DNA of 64,000 bases, from contig NZ_CP041659.1 in the NCBI RefSeq assembly GCF_007998985.1, forward strand, positions 1,424,001 to 1,488,000, given 5' to 3'. The translations under genes were made by a program, and so were the position numbers. Each line of letters begins with the position of its first letter. Position 1 is the first letter of the stretch. Origin of the DNA: Sphingomonas xanthus. GTDB taxonomy: Bacteria > Pseudomonadota > Alphaproteobacteria > Sphingomonadales > Sphingomonadaceae. The notes beneath the pieces are model-generated. The model worked only from the letters and a program-made list of their open reading frames with translations. It was not told the DNA's origin and did not search any database. Shown here piece after piece: positions 16,810 to 26,293 of this stretch.

Positions 16810-18213
16810 CTAGCCCAACAACAGGGCGATAAGCCACACAATCCCGACCATCAGCGGGACACCGGCGAGGTCGAGCAAGAGGCCGGCCTTGAGCATGCGC
16901 GGCAACGCGATGTGGCCGGTCGCCCAGGCGATCGCGTTGGGACCAGTTCCGGACGGCAGCATGAACCCCCAACTGGCCGCCCATGCGGCGGGCAGGGCAA
17001 GAAGGATCGGATCGACGCCCGTCGCGGCGATCACTCCGGCGACAACCGGAATGATAGCGCTGGCCGCCGCGACATTCGACGCGAATTCGGTGATGAGGAC
17101 GACCAGTGCAACGAGAACCAGCGCGACGATTACCGGATCGATGGTCTTGAGCGGCTGCAACGCGACGCCTAGCCAGTCGCCGAGACCGGACGCGCCGATG
17201 CCGGCGGCCAGTGCCAGCCCGCCGCCAAACAGCAGGATCACCGCCCAAGGCGCCCGATTAGCCTCATCCCAGTTGAGTAGACCCCGTCCACTGCCGTCGG
17301 GGATTACGAACAACAGGAGGCCCGCGGCAATCGCGATGGTCCCGTCGGTCACCGAATCCCTGGGGAGCAGTGGCGTTACCAGGGGGAGCGCGATCCACGC
17401 CGCTAGCACCAGTCCGATCAGCGGAACGAGCCGGCGCTCGGCCGTCGACCAGGGTCCCGCTTCGCCAATCGCGGCGATGGCCTTGGCGGCGACGAAGTCG
17501 GTCGGTTGGACCCGCTGGACGCGCATCAGGATCCACCAGCACAGCGGGATCGACAGGATTACCAGCGGCAGGCCGTAGGTCGCCCATGTCAGGAAGGTGA
17601 TGCGAAGCCCGGTCGATTGTTCGATGATCCCCGCAGCGATCGCGTTGGTCGGCGAGCCCACGAGCGTCCCAAGCCCGCCGATCGACGCCGAGAAGGCTAT
17701 TCCCATCGCCAACGCCCCGGCAAACCCCTGGCTATGGCCGTCGGGAATGTCCGCAGCCTTGATCAGGGCGACGGCTATCGGGATCATGATCAGCGTGGTG
17801 GCGGTGTTCGACACGATCATCGAAATGATCGCGGTCGACGCCAGGAAGGCAAAAAGCATCGCGCCCGGCGACTGTCCGCCGCGCCGGATGATGGCCAGCG
17901 CCAGCCGGCGATGGAGGCCGGTTCGCTCGATCGCCAGGGCGATGAAGGCGCCGCCCAGCACCAAAAACAGGATCGGCGAATAATAAGTGGCGGCGGTATC
18001 GCCCGCGTTCATGATCCCTGCCAGCGGGAAGGCGAGGAAAGGGATCAGCGCCGTCGCGGTCAGCGGCAGCGCCTGCGTCATCCACCAGGTCGCCATCAGC
18101 GTGACGATCGCGCAGGTCCGCCACGCGGCCAGCGGCATGTTGGCGGGCGCCGGAAGAAGCAGCATCAAAAGGAAGGCGGCAAGCCCGCCCCACAATCCCC
18201 AACGTGCGGCCAT
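16810..18213 (-). CDS. DASS/SLC13-family anion symporter
   Basis: Inner-membrane carrier of 467 residues with about 11-13 hydrophobic helices. Family hallmarks are the paired Ser-Asn-Thr segments (SMIVSNTATTLIMIPIAVAL near residue 135 and ASNVAAASAIIPV near 375) that bind sodium and substrate, and SIGGLGTLVGSPTNAIAAG. DASS members take up di- or tricarboxylates or sulfate with sodium. A strong GGGGAGG ribosome site precedes the start. It stands between pgeF and the PLP enzyme; a sulfur or dicarboxylate substrate would fit, but this is not shown. Confidence 0.9.
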   Translation of the reverse strand: MAARWGLWGGLAAFLLMLLLPAPANMPLAAWRTCAIVTLMATWWMTQALPLTATALIPFLAFPLAGIMNAGDTAATYYSPILFLVLGGAFIALAIERTGLHRRLALAIIRRGGQSPGAMLFAFLASTAIISMIVSNTATTLIMIPIAVALIKAADIPDGHSQGFAGALAMGIAFSASIGGLGTLVGSPTNAIAAGIIEQSTGLRITFLTWATYGLPLVILSIPLCWWILMRVQRVQPTDFVAAKAIAAIGEAGPWSTAERRLVPLIGLVLAAWIALPLVTPLLPRDSVTDGTIAIAAGLLLFVIPDGSGRGLLNWDEANRAPWAVILLFGGGLALAAGIGASGLGDWLGVALQPLKTIDPVIVALVLVALVVLITEFASNVAAASAIIPVVAGVIAATGVDPILLALPAAWAASWGFMLPSGTGPNAIAWATGHIALPRMLKAGLLLDLAGVPLMVGIVWLIALLLG

Positions 18214-18248
18214 CGATGATCCTCCCCGCCGCGTTGATGGCAGAGGGT

Positions 18249-19016
18249 TCAGGCCGGGGCCAGAGCGATCAGCGAGATTTGCCGGCCATAGTCGGGCTCG
18301 CCGCGATGGGTGGCTCGCCGGAAACTGTAGAAACGGTCCGCCAAGACGTAGGTGTCCAGGCCGACCGCTTCGATCCGGCGCACGCCGGCGGCGGCGAGGC
18401 GTGCGACGACGTAGGCTTCCAGGTCGAAGCGCGGCCGGTCGCCGGGCCCGCTGGACAGGAAGCGCTCGTTGCTCTCATCAGCGGTGAGCAGCCGGTCCGC
18501 GAAGTCATGGTCGACCTCGTAGGACGAGCGGGCGATGCACGGGCCGACCGCCGCCGCGATCCGCTCGATCCTGGCGCCCAGCGACAGCATTGCGGCGATC
18601 GTGCGGTCGGTAACCCCTGCGGTAGCGCCGCGCCAACCGGCATGGGCCGCGCCCACTACGCCTGCCTCGGTGTCGGCGAGCAGGACCGGGGCGCAGTCGG
18701 CGGTAACGATGCCGAGCAGCAGGCCGGGCCGGTCGGTGACTAGCGCGTCCGCCCTTGGCCGCGGCTGACCCTCATTCGCTTCGCTAACGATCACTGCCTC
18801 GGGAGAATGAATCTGGTAGACGCTGGCCAGGCCGCAGCCGGGCAGGACGGCATCGGCGGCGAGGCGGCGGTTTGCGCGGACCGCAGCGGGATCGTCGTTG
18901 CTGCCGAGGCCGCAGTTCAGGCCGGCGGCCGGTCCTTGGAAAAGGCCGCCTTCCCGTCCGAAAAAGCCGTGCGCAACGCCCTCCAGCGCAGCGGTGCGGA
19001 CGATATCGAGGATCAT
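18249..19016 (-). CDS. pgeF: Peptidoglycan editing factor PgeF (multicopper polyphenol oxidase/laccase-domain family)
   Basis: Cytoplasmic enzyme of 255 residues; the E. coli homologue YfiH prevents misuse of UDP-MurNAc-L-Ser and so keeps L-alanine in peptidoglycan precursors. Visible family motifs are VTADCAPVLLAD, AHAGWRGATAGV and AVGPCIARSSYEVD, with the Cys and His residues of the metal site. The start overlaps the upstream GNAT gene by four bases. It belongs to the lgt-midA-GNAT-pgeF coupled run. Confidence 0.92.
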   Translation of the reverse strand: MILDIVRTAALEGVAHGFFGREGGLFQGPAAGLNCGLGSNDDPAAVRANRRLAADAVLPGCGLASVYQIHSPEAVIVSEANEGQPRPRADALVTDRPGLLLGIVTADCAPVLLADTEAGVVGAAHAGWRGATAGVTDRTIAAMLSLGARIERIAAAVGPCIARSSYEVDHDFADRLLTADESNERFLSSGPGDRPRFDLEAYVVARLAAAGVRRIEAVGLDTYVLADRFYSFRRATHRGEPDYGRQISLIALAPA

Positions 19017-19525
19017 AGCTGCAGCCGCATCACAATGTCTTCGTCGGCATGATCGCCGACCATGAAATGATAGGTTCCCTCGGCTTCGAAGCCGAGCTTT
19101 TCGTAGAAGCGGCGGGCGCGGTGATTGTCGGTGAAGACCGACAGATAGAGATGGTCGGCATGCCGTACGCGGGCGCGCTCGATGACCCAGCGAATGAGTT
19201 CATGGGCCACGCCGCTGCCTTTCATCTCCTCGATGACATAAAGCTGGCGGAGTTCGGCGGCTTCGCCCCGCGGCTCGAAGGGCAGATGCGGAGGGCCGAG
19301 CTTGGCATAACCCACCATCCTGCCGCCCGCCTCGGCGACCTTCACTTCGAACGCCGGATCGCCAAGCTCCTTACGCCAGGCTGCCGGGCTGTGATTCTGA
19401 AGGAAGATCGCCAGGTCTTCGGCGCGGTAAAGATGGCCGAACGTCGCGGTGAAGGTTGCCGCGCCGAGTTCGGCCAGCGCTTGCGCATCATCCGTCCGCG
19501 CGATGCGGTAGCTGACCCTGCTCAT
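19013..19525 (-). CDS. GNAT-family N-acetyltransferase
   Basis: A 170-residue acetyltransferase fold. It opens with YRIARTDDAQALAELGAATF and has the acetyl-CoA-binding segment LRQLYVIEEMKGSGVAHELI with the variant loop (E)MKGSGVA, then NHRARRFYEKLGFEAEGTY, a classic GNAT C-terminal pattern. The ATG at 19525 overlaps the stop of the methyltransferase gene, which sets the start; a longer frame upstream is an overlap artefact. Substrate unknown; RimI-like protein or small-amine acetylation are both possible. Confidence 0.88.
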   Translation of the reverse strand: MSRVSYRIARTDDAQALAELGAATFTATFGHLYRAEDLAIFLQNHSPAAWRKELGDPAFEVKVAEAGGRMVGYAKLGPPHLPFEPRGEAAELRQLYVIEEMKGSGVAHELIRWVIERARVRHADHLYLSVFTDNHRARRFYEKLGFEAEGTYHFMVGDHADEDIVMRLQL

Positions 19526-20499
19526 TCGAGGCCCGCCACCGAGGGCCAATCGGGCGCGCGCAATGCGAGGACCTTGAACAGGCGGCCCATCTGTTCCTCG
19601 TCGCACAATCGCCGCCGGGCCTCCGCGATGCTTTGCGTGTCGTCGGGATTCTTGGCGGCCAGCGCCATCGCCCGCGCGCCAATGCCGAGCGTTTCCAGCC
19701 AGCTGCCCTGGCTCACGATTCGGCTGGCGTCCGCGCCTCCTTTGCGCGCCGCCTCCGCCAGAGCCTTGAAGTCGACGTGGGCGGTAAGGTCCTGCTCGCC
19801 CGGGCGGTCGAGGACCAGCGCGTGGCGATGCGCGCGAACAGCCTGGAGCGTGTCACCGCGCTCACCCCCGGCATAGCCATAATCGATGACCAGCGCCGCG
19901 CCGCCATGGGTCGCCAGATGCCTGCCTAGCTGTTCCGCCACCTCGGCGCGGGCGGGCGAGGTTTCGACGATTTCGCCGTCCCGGTCGAAAGCCATCGTGC
20001 CGCCCGCGAGAATGACTCGACGTTCCCGATCCCCGACGAACTGCCGGACGGGAAGCGCGTCGAAGAATTCGTTGGCGGCCAGCAACAGCGGGACCTCTGG
20101 CAGCGAATCCAGCGAGTCGTGAAATATCGCCTCGGGCAGCAAGGCGGCCTGTCGTTCGCGCAGCGCTGGGCTCGTCTCGACCAAATGTATCGCGCCTTCG
20201 AACCCGACTCGGCGCAACACCCGGGACGCGTCACCCGCCAGCGTCCCACGGCCCGGACCAAGCTCGGCATAAACCGCCTCGACAGGCTTTCCGATCCGGG
20301 TCCATACGTCGGCCAGCGCAGCACCCACCATCTCGCCAAACATCTGATGGATTTCCGGAGCGGTGGTGAAGTCGCCGCCCACGCCAAGCGGGTCACGCGT
20401 GGCGTAATAATAGGCGTTGCAAGCCGCCATATAGGCTTCGACGCTTAGCGGCCCTTCGATCCTGATGCGGTCGGCAAGGGCGCGACCGAGCGGGGTCAC
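19522..20499 (-). CDS. MidA/NDUFAF7-family class I SAM-dependent methyltransferase
   Basis: The 325-residue protein carries the MidA pattern: [19 protein letters not shown], then [16 protein letters not shown] with the SAM-binding glycine loop, and VIDYGYAG further on. The mitochondrial relative NDUFAF7 methylates an arginine of a complex I subunit; a similar role here is plausible but unproven. The start is a GTG overlapping the lgt stop (GTGA), which matches the other junctions in this operon. Confidence 0.88.
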   Translation of the reverse strand: MTPLGRALADRIRIEGPLSVEAYMAACNAYYYATRDPLGVGGDFTTAPEIHQMFGEMVGAALADVWTRIGKPVEAVYAELGPGRGTLAGDASRVLRRVGFEGAIHLVETSPALRERQAALLPEAIFHDSLDSLPEVPLLLAANEFFDALPVRQFVGDRERRVILAGGTMAFDRDGEIVETSPARAEVAEQLGRHLATHGGAALVIDYGYAGGERGDTLQAVRAHRHALVLDRPGEQDLTAHVDFKALAEAARKGGADASRIVSQGSWLETLGIGARAMALAAKNPDDTQSIAEARRRLCDEEQMGRLFKVLALRAPDWPSVAGLE

Positions 20500-21386
20500 G
20501 CGACGCTGGCCGACCCCAACGTCGGCTCGACCCGCACTCGCCGCTTCTTGGCGGTGACCATCAGGTACAGGCCGCCCGCGATCATCGGGATTGTCAGCCA
20601 CTGTCCCATCTGAAGCCCGCTGTTCGCGGCGAATTCGGCCAGCTGGACGTCAGGTTCGCGCACATATTCAACGCCGAAGCGGAAAATCCCGTAGAAGAAG
20701 ATGAACGCGCCGACGAGCTTGCCCGGCTGGTAGCGTGCCTCGGTCCGCCAGAACAGGATCGCCAGGATCGCGAACAGAACCAGTCCTTCAAGGCCTGCTT
20801 CGTAAAGCTGGCTGGGATGGCGCGGTTCACCCAGGGTGGTGCCGAAGGCGGTGGTTTCCTCGAACCGTATTGCCCATGGCACGTCGCTCGGCGCACCCCA
20901 CAGCTCCTGGTTCACGAAATTGGCAAGGCGGCCGAAAAACAGGCCGAAGGGCACGCAGCAGGCGACATAGTCGTGGATTCGCAGCCAGGGCAGCTTTTCC
21001 TTCCAGGCAAGATAAAGGATTCCGACCGAAGTGCCGATCACCCCGCCGTGGAAGCTCATGCCCCCATCCCACAGCTTCAGGATGTCGAGCGGGTTGTCGA
21101 GATAGAAGCCGAGGTTGTAGAACAAGACATAGCCAAGCCTCCCGCCGAAGATGATGCCGAGCGCGGCGTAGAAAACCAGGTCGTCGGCATGGCGGCGGGC
21201 CATCGGCGCGCCGGGCTGGCTGAGCAGCTTAAGAAGGTACCAATAGCCGATGAAGATGCCGGCCAGATAGGCGAGGCTGTACCAGCGCAGCTGAAAGAAG
21301 CCGAGGTCGAGCGCGACCGGCGACAGGCCGAGATCGGGAAAGGCGATCGCGGCGGTACTGGCAATCGTTGACATCATCACACCCAT
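20496..21386 (-). CDS. lgt: Prolipoprotein diacylglyceryl transferase
   Basis: Inner-membrane enzyme that moves diacylglycerol from phosphatidylglycerol to the lipobox cysteine of prolipoproteins, the first step of lipoprotein maturation. The 296-residue protein has about seven hydrophobic segments, the Lgt signature [11 protein letters not shown] and the conserved SFHGG and [10 protein letters not shown] segments. GGGAG six bases before the ATG supports this start. It leads a tightly coupled operon and would serve the several lipoproteins encoded in this window. Confidence 0.96.
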   Translation of the reverse strand: MGVMMSTIASTAAIAFPDLGLSPVALDLGFFQLRWYSLAYLAGIFIGYWYLLKLLSQPGAPMARRHADDLVFYAALGIIFGGRLGYVLFYNLGFYLDNPLDILKLWDGGMSFHGGVIGTSVGILYLAWKEKLPWLRIHDYVACCVPFGLFFGRLANFVNQELWGAPSDVPWAIRFEETTAFGTTLGEPRHPSQLYEAGLEGLVLFAILAILFWRTEARYQPGKLVGAFIFFYGIFRFGVEYVREPDVQLAEFAANSGLQMGQWLTIPMIAGGLYLMVTAKKRRVRVEPTLGSASVA

Positions 21387-21460
21387 TTAGCGCTCCCGGG
21401 GGTTTCCCTCTGCGATGCCGCCTCATAGGGTGACGTATATAAAAGTCCAAGGAGTGTAGG
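21387..21460. promoter_or_regulatory. Divergent intergenic region between lgt and the acyl-CoA ligase gene
   Basis: A 74-base gap between outward-facing genes. On the plus strand a TATATAAA-like stretch around 21436-21443 lies upstream of an AAGGAG ribosome site and could serve as a -10 element for the ligase operon. No clear -35 element was found. Confidence 0.3.
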
Positions 21461-23128
21461 ATGCCGCTGAGCGACCTCGACCGGAAATATGACGCGGTAC
21501 TGGCCGCGATAACCGGGCCAGGCGGGCAACTGATCCTCGAGGAGGACGACCGGGGCCGGACGATCGTCGGCAATTTCCCGGCAACGCTGCCGCTGTTCTT
21601 CAAGACATTCTGCATGCTCAGCGCTGAAGTCGAAGCGGTGATCACCGCCAATCAACGGCTCACCTTTGCGCAACTCGACCAGCTTTCGGACCGCGCGGCG
21701 CTTGGCCTGTTGGCACGGGGAATCAAGAAGGGCGACCGGGTCGGCATCGCCATGCGCAATTGTCCCGCCTGGGTCCTGTCCTACATGGCGATCCTTAAGG
21801 CGGGTGCGGTCGCGACATTGCTGAATGGTTGGTGGCAGGCCGATGAGCTGCGCCACGCACTGGACATGACGTCACCGACGCTGGTGCTCGCCGATGCGTC
21901 GCGCGCCAAGCGCATCGCAGCGACCGGCTGGACGGGCAAGGTGGAAACGCTGGCCATCGAAAGCCCCGCGCAAGAGGCGATGCACAGCCTGCTGGATGCG
22001 GCCGAGGATGGCGCCCTGCCCGAAATTGAGCCGGACGATGATGCGACGATCCTGTTCACTTCGGGATCGACCGGCGAGGCCAAGGGCGCGGTGTCGACCC
22101 ACCGGGCCGTTACGACCGGGGTCTATGCCTATGCAACCAGCCTGATGGTGCTCAAAGGCATATTGGAATCGGAAGGGCGGCCTCCGGCCAATCCTCCCAA
22201 AACTCTTGTCGTCGTTCCGCTATTCCACGTCACCGGCGAAGTGCCGGTGCTGCTCAACAGCTTTGTGATTTCGCGCGGGATGGTGCTGATGGCGAAATGG
22301 GATGCCAGCGAAGCACTCCGGCTGATCGAAAAAGAGAAGATCACCTATTTCGTCGGCGTGCCGACGATGAGCTTGGAACTGATGAACCACCCAGACCGTG
22401 GCAATTACGACCTGTCAACGCTTACGGACATCGCCGCCGGCGGCGCGCCGCGCCCGGTCGCCCATGTCGACCGGCTGCAGAAAAGCTTCCCCGGCGCTCA
22501 GCCGGCGCTGGGTTACGGCCTGACCGAGACCAATGCCGTTGGGTGCGGCAATTTCTGGGACAATTATGCCGCCAAGCCGGCCTCGACCGGCCGTGCGCAG
22601 AAACCTTATGTCGAGATTGCGATCCTCGGCGAGGGCGGCCGCCATCTGGAATCTGGCGAGCGGGGCGAGATCGCCATAAGATCGGCCGCCAATATCCGCG
22701 GCTATTGGAAGAATGAAGCGGCCACGGCCGCGGCGGTCACCGCCGACGGATTCATCCGCACCGGCGACATCGGCTATCTCGACGAGGACGGTTATCTTTT
22801 CATCGTTGATCGCAAGAAAGACATCATCATACGCGGGGGCGAGAATATCTCCGCCGCCGAGGTCGAAGCCGCATTATACAGCTGCGAGGGGATCGCCGAG
22901 GCGGCCGTGTTCGGGACATCTGATGAGCGGCTGGGCGAGGTTCCGGTGGCGGTGCTCCACCGCCGCGAAGGCAGCAGCATTTCGGAGGAGGATCTTCGCG
23001 GATTTCTCGACGGACGCCTTGCGGCATATAAAATCCCCGACAAGATGATCTTCTCCGACGGGCCACTGCCGCGCCTGGGAACCGGGAAGATCGATCGGGT
23101 CGCGCTCAAGCAGCGTTACGCCGGCTGA
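21461..23128 (+). CDS. Class I adenylate-forming enzyme (acyl-CoA ligase-like)
   Basis: ANL-superfamily protein of 555 residues. The AMP-binding P-loop ILFTSGSTGEAKGAVSTHRA, the YGLTETNAVG motif, the hinge aspartate region RTGDIGYLDEDGYLFIVDRK and the catalytic C-terminal lysine in GTGKIDR are present. It therefore should form an acyl-adenylate and most likely an acyl-CoA thioester; a medium or long-chain fatty acid is the usual substrate for such sequences but the acid cannot be read by eye. The molybdenum-hydroxylase-like gene follows after two bases. Confidence 0.9.
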   Translation: MPLSDLDRKYDAVLAAITGPGGQLILEEDDRGRTIVGNFPATLPLFFKTFCMLSAEVEAVITANQRLTFAQLDQLSDRAALGLLARGIKKGDRVGIAMRNCPAWVLSYMAILKAGAVATLLNGWWQADELRHALDMTSPTLVLADASRAKRIAATGWTGKVETLAIESPAQEAMHSLLDAAEDGALPEIEPDDDATILFTSGSTGEAKGAVSTHRAVTTGVYAYATSLMVLKGILESEGRPPANPPKTLVVVPLFHVTGEVPVLLNSFVISRGMVLMAKWDASEALRLIEKEKITYFVGVPTMSLELMNHPDRGNYDLSTLTDIAAGGAPRPVAHVDRLQKSFPGAQPALGYGLTETNAVGCGNFWDNYAAKPASTGRAQKPYVEIAILGEGGRHLESGERGEIAIRSAANIRGYWKNEAATAAAVTADGFIRTGDIGYLDEDGYLFIVDRKKDIIIRGGENISAAEVEAALYSCEGIAEAAVFGTSDERLGEVPVAVLHRREGSSISEEDLRGFLDGRLAAYKIPDKMIFSDGPLPRLGTGKIDRVALKQRYAG

Positions 23129-23130
23129 CG

Positions 23131-25257
23131 ATGCGCTCCACCGGCGTTACCCGCCGAACCCTGCTGATCGGCGGCGGCGCGGGCGTGGGGCTAATCCTTG
23201 CCTATCTCGTCTGGCCGAAGCGGGAAGGCAGCCCGCTCCGCGGCACCGCCAACGAAGCCTTGTTCGGCGCATTTCTCAAGATCGCGCTCGACGGGCGGGT
23301 GACGCTGGTCGCGCCGCAGGCCGAGGTCGGGCAAGGCATCTGGACCGGGCTTGCGCAGATCGCCGCCGACGAGCTGGGCGCGGCATGGGAGTCGATGGCC
23401 GTCGAACCGGCCCCGCACAATGACGCGAACATCAACAGGCTCGTCGCACGTGAAATCGGCGTGGAAACGCGGATTACCGCCGGTTCCAGCTCGATCCGCG
23501 CTTTCGAAGAGCCAGTCCGGTCCACCGCCGCGACGGCTCGCGCACTGCTGTGCGCGGCGGCCGCCGCGCGGTGGAATGTGCGGGCAAGGGAATGCGACAC
23601 CGCCGGCGGGTTCGTCATCCATGAAGGCAAGCGGCTGGCGTTCGGCGAGGTCGCGGCAGCGGCGGCGGCGATGCGGCCGCCCGATCAGCCAGCTTTTCGG
23701 GTGGGTGCCACCAATCGGCTGATCGGCATAGACCTGCCCCGGCTCGATCTTCCCGCCAAGTCCGACGGCAGTCTTCGCTTTGCCGGTGACGTCCGTCTCC
23801 CAGGAATGCTGTTTGCGTCTGTGCGGCTGGCACCGCCCCGCGGAAGGCTGGTAGGATTTTCGCGCCAGGCGGGCGAACGGCAGATGGGCCTGGTCGATCT
23901 GCTTGCCCGCGACGGCTGGATCGCGGCAATCGGCGATAGCTGGTGGGCCGCCGACCGGGCACTAGCCCGGGCCGCGCCGAAATTCGAAGGTCCTTCCCCG
24001 GCCGACCCGCATGTCCTGTTGCAGGACGCGCTGAAAGGGGGCGACGCGATCCGGCTGGTCGATCGCGGCGACTATGATGCGGCAACCGAGGACAGCAGGC
24101 CGCTGGCAGCCACCTATTCGGTCGCCGCAACTGCGCATTACGGGCTGGAGCTGCCGGCGGCTGTTGCAAGGTTCACCGGCGAGCGGCTCGAGATCTGGTC
24201 GGGCACACAAGTTCCCGACCTGGTTCGCCAGGCGGCCGCCGACGCTGCCCGGCTGAAGGCTTCCGACGTGACCGTTTACGCCATGCCTGTCGGTGACGGA
24301 TCGGGCCGTGCGGTCGAAGTCGAGGTAGTGGCAATCGCGGTTGAACTGGCCCGGCACACGAAGCGGGCTGTCAGCCTGACGCTGCCACCGGCAACCGCGC
24401 AAAACAGCGACCCGGTCCGGCCGCCGGCGATCGCCCGGCTGACTGCGCTGCCTTCCCCGGATGGACGGATTGCCGCCTGGAAAGCGCGAGTGGCCAGCAC
24501 CTCCGGCCTGCTGGCAAACTTGGCGCGGGCGAAGGGCGGGGAACCGCCAGCCTTCGCTCCGTCCGGCGCGGCGCCGCCGTATGGCATTGACGCCATTCGG
24601 GTCGAGGCGATCGATGCCGCACTGCCGATCCGTACGGGCTACATGCGTGGCGGAGACGCCGCGGCCCATATATTCTTTACCGAAAGCTTTATCGACGAGA
24701 TGGCGCTGGCGATGGGCGCCGAGCCGCTGGCGTTCCGGATCGGCATGCTGGGCGGCGCGACGCGTCTTGCGCGGGCGCTCAGCACCGCCGCCGCCCTCGG
24801 CGGCTGGGATGGCGGCGGCCGCGGCAGCACCATGGGCCTGGCCTGCGCCTCGCTTTACGGGTCTCACATCGGCTTGCTCGCCGAAGCGAATATCGGCGCC
24901 GACCAGCGGATCGCGGTGAGCCGGCTGGTCGCGGCCGTCGATGCCGGAAGGATGGTCAATCCTGGACTGGTGCGGCAACAGGTCGAGGGTGGCCTGCTCG
25001 CCGCGCTGGCCGCTGCGACCATCCCCGCGCCCGAATTCATTGCCGGCATGCCGCGCGCCAGGCCGATGCGCGGCATGGGCTTCGAGCGGCTCGACCAGGT
25101 GCCCCGGGTCGAAATCGAACTGATCGCCAATGACGGCCCCGCCGGCGGGGTCAGCGGGCTCGGCATCGCTGTACTCGCGCCTGCCGTCGCCAATGCTATT
25201 TACGCAGGGACCGGGCGGCGCTTGCGCAACCTGCCGTTTGACCCGATGAGCGGCTGA
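23131..25257 (+). CDS. Divergent molybdenum-hydroxylase large-subunit homologue (IorB/xanthine dehydrogenase family), probably not a normal hydroxylase
   Basis: A 708-residue protein with the layout of isoquinoline 1-oxidoreductase beta subunits: a twin-arginine leader (TRRTLLIGGG), QGIWTGLAQIAADELGA, TAGSSSIRAFEEPVR and a C-terminal APAVANAIYAGTGRRLRNLP. Three cofactor or catalytic signatures have decayed. The GGGFGRR-type loop reads GDGSGR, the MEPMN-type segment reads LELPA, and the catalytic glutamate of the usual GVGEPG reads G in GVSGLG. No 2Fe-2S small subunit gene is next to it. It may be a structural or binding protein. It follows the ligase gene by two bases and overlaps hemH by one. 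Confidence 0.8.
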   Translation: MRSTGVTRRTLLIGGGAGVGLILAYLVWPKREGSPLRGTANEALFGAFLKIALDGRVTLVAPQAEVGQGIWTGLAQIAADELGAAWESMAVEPAPHNDANINRLVAREIGVETRITAGSSSIRAFEEPVRSTAATARALLCAAAAARWNVRARECDTAGGFVIHEGKRLAFGEVAAAAAAMRPPDQPAFRVGATNRLIGIDLPRLDLPAKSDGSLRFAGDVRLPGMLFASVRLAPPRGRLVGFSRQAGERQMGLVDLLARDGWIAAIGDSWWAADRALARAAPKFEGPSPADPHVLLQDALKGGDAIRLVDRGDYDAATEDSRPLAATYSVAATAHYGLELPAAVARFTGERLEIWSGTQVPDLVRQAAADAARLKASDVTVYAMPVGDGSGRAVEVEVVAIAVELARHTKRAVSLTLPPATAQNSDPVRPPAIARLTALPSPDGRIAAWKARVASTSGLLANLARAKGGEPPAFAPSGAAPPYGIDAIRVEAIDAALPIRTGYMRGGDAAAHIFFTESFIDEMALAMGAEPLAFRIGMLGGATRLARALSTAAALGGWDGGGRGSTMGLACASLYGSHIGLLAEANIGADQRIAVSRLVAAVDAGRMVNPGLVRQQVEGGLLAALAAATIPAPEFIAGMPRARPMRGMGFERLDQVPRVEIELIANDGPAGGVSGLGIAVLAPAVANAIYAGTGRRLRNLPFDPMSG

Positions 25258-26261
25258 TGCCTCCCCCTGACCATCCCGCCATTCCAGCGCCCCGGATCGG
25301 CGTTTTGCTGATCAACCTTGGCACTCCCGACGCGCCGGACGCGGCTGCTGTTCGGCGCTACCTTGCCGAATTCCTGTCGGATCCCCGCGTCATCGAGATT
25401 CCTAGCCTGCTCTGGCAGCCAATCCTTCGGGGGATCATTCTGCGCACCCGACCGCGCAAGAGCGCCCATGCCTATGCCCAGGTCTGGCAGGATGAAGGTT
25501 CGCCGCTGGCGGCGATCACCGCGCGGCAATCTCGGGCGCTCCAGGCCAGGCTCGGTGAAACTGTGACGGTCGACTGGGCGATGCGATACGGCAATCCCAG
25601 CGTCGTGGCTGCCATTGGCCGGCTGGTCGATGCGGGGGTGACGCGCCTGCTCGCGGCCCCGCTTTATCCGCAATATTGCGCCGCCACGACCGCCAGCGCG
25701 ATGGACGCGACCTTTGCCGCCATCGCCGCGCGCCGCTGGCAGCCGGCGCTGCGCACGCTGCCGCCTTATTATGACGATCCGCTGCATATCCAGGCACTGC
25801 TTGTCAGCCTCAAGTCGCAGCTCGCGGCTCTCGATTTCGCACCGGACCGGCTGTTGCTTAGCTTTCATGGAATGCCGGAGCGGACATTGCGGCTTGGCGA
25901 TCCCTATCACTGCCATTGCCAGAAGACCGCACGCCTAGTCGGGGAACGGGTCGGCCTGCCGACCGACATTGCCTTCCAGTCGCGGTTCGGCAGGGCCAAA
26001 TGGCTTGAGCCCGCAACTGACACGGTGCTGAAGGCCTATCCGGAGCAGGGCGTCACCAAAATCGCCATTGCGGCCCCCGGCTTTTCCGCCGACTGCCTGG
26101 AAACCATCGAGGAGCTTGGCATTCGCGGGCGCGAGGACTTCCTTGCCGCCGGCGGAACCCATTTCGCGCGGCTAGAATGCCTTAACGACAGCGAACAGGG
26201 CATCGACATGCTCGACCGGCTGATCCGACGTGAACTTGCCGGATGGTGGCCCACGCCCTAA
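25257..26261 (+). CDS. hemH: Ferrochelatase
   Basis: Inserts ferrous iron into protoporphyrin IX, the last step of protoheme synthesis. The 334-residue protein opens with GVLLINLGTPDAPDAAAVRR, as usual, and has the active-site histidine in LLLSFHGMPERT, then YHCHCQKTARLV and FQSRFGRAKWLEP. The CxC pair in YHCHCQKT recalls the cysteine-containing loop of some members. The ATG shares one base with the upstream stop (TGATG), so it is coupled to the oxidoreductase-like gene. Confidence 0.96.
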   Translation: MPPPDHPAIPAPRIGVLLINLGTPDAPDAAAVRRYLAEFLSDPRVIEIPSLLWQPILRGIILRTRPRKSAHAYAQVWQDEGSPLAAITARQSRALQARLGETVTVDWAMRYGNPSVVAAIGRLVDAGVTRLLAAPLYPQYCAATTASAMDATFAAIAARRWQPALRTLPPYYDDPLHIQALLVSLKSQLAALDFAPDRLLLSFHGMPERTLRLGDPYHCHCQKTARLVGERVGLPTDIAFQSRFGRAKWLEPATDTVLKAYPEQGVTKIAIAAPGFSADCLETIEELGIRGREDFLAAGGTHFARLECLNDSEQGIDMLDRLIRRELAGWWPTP

Positions 26262-26293
26262 CCCGGGACAACAGGATAAGGCAGGAGAATGTC

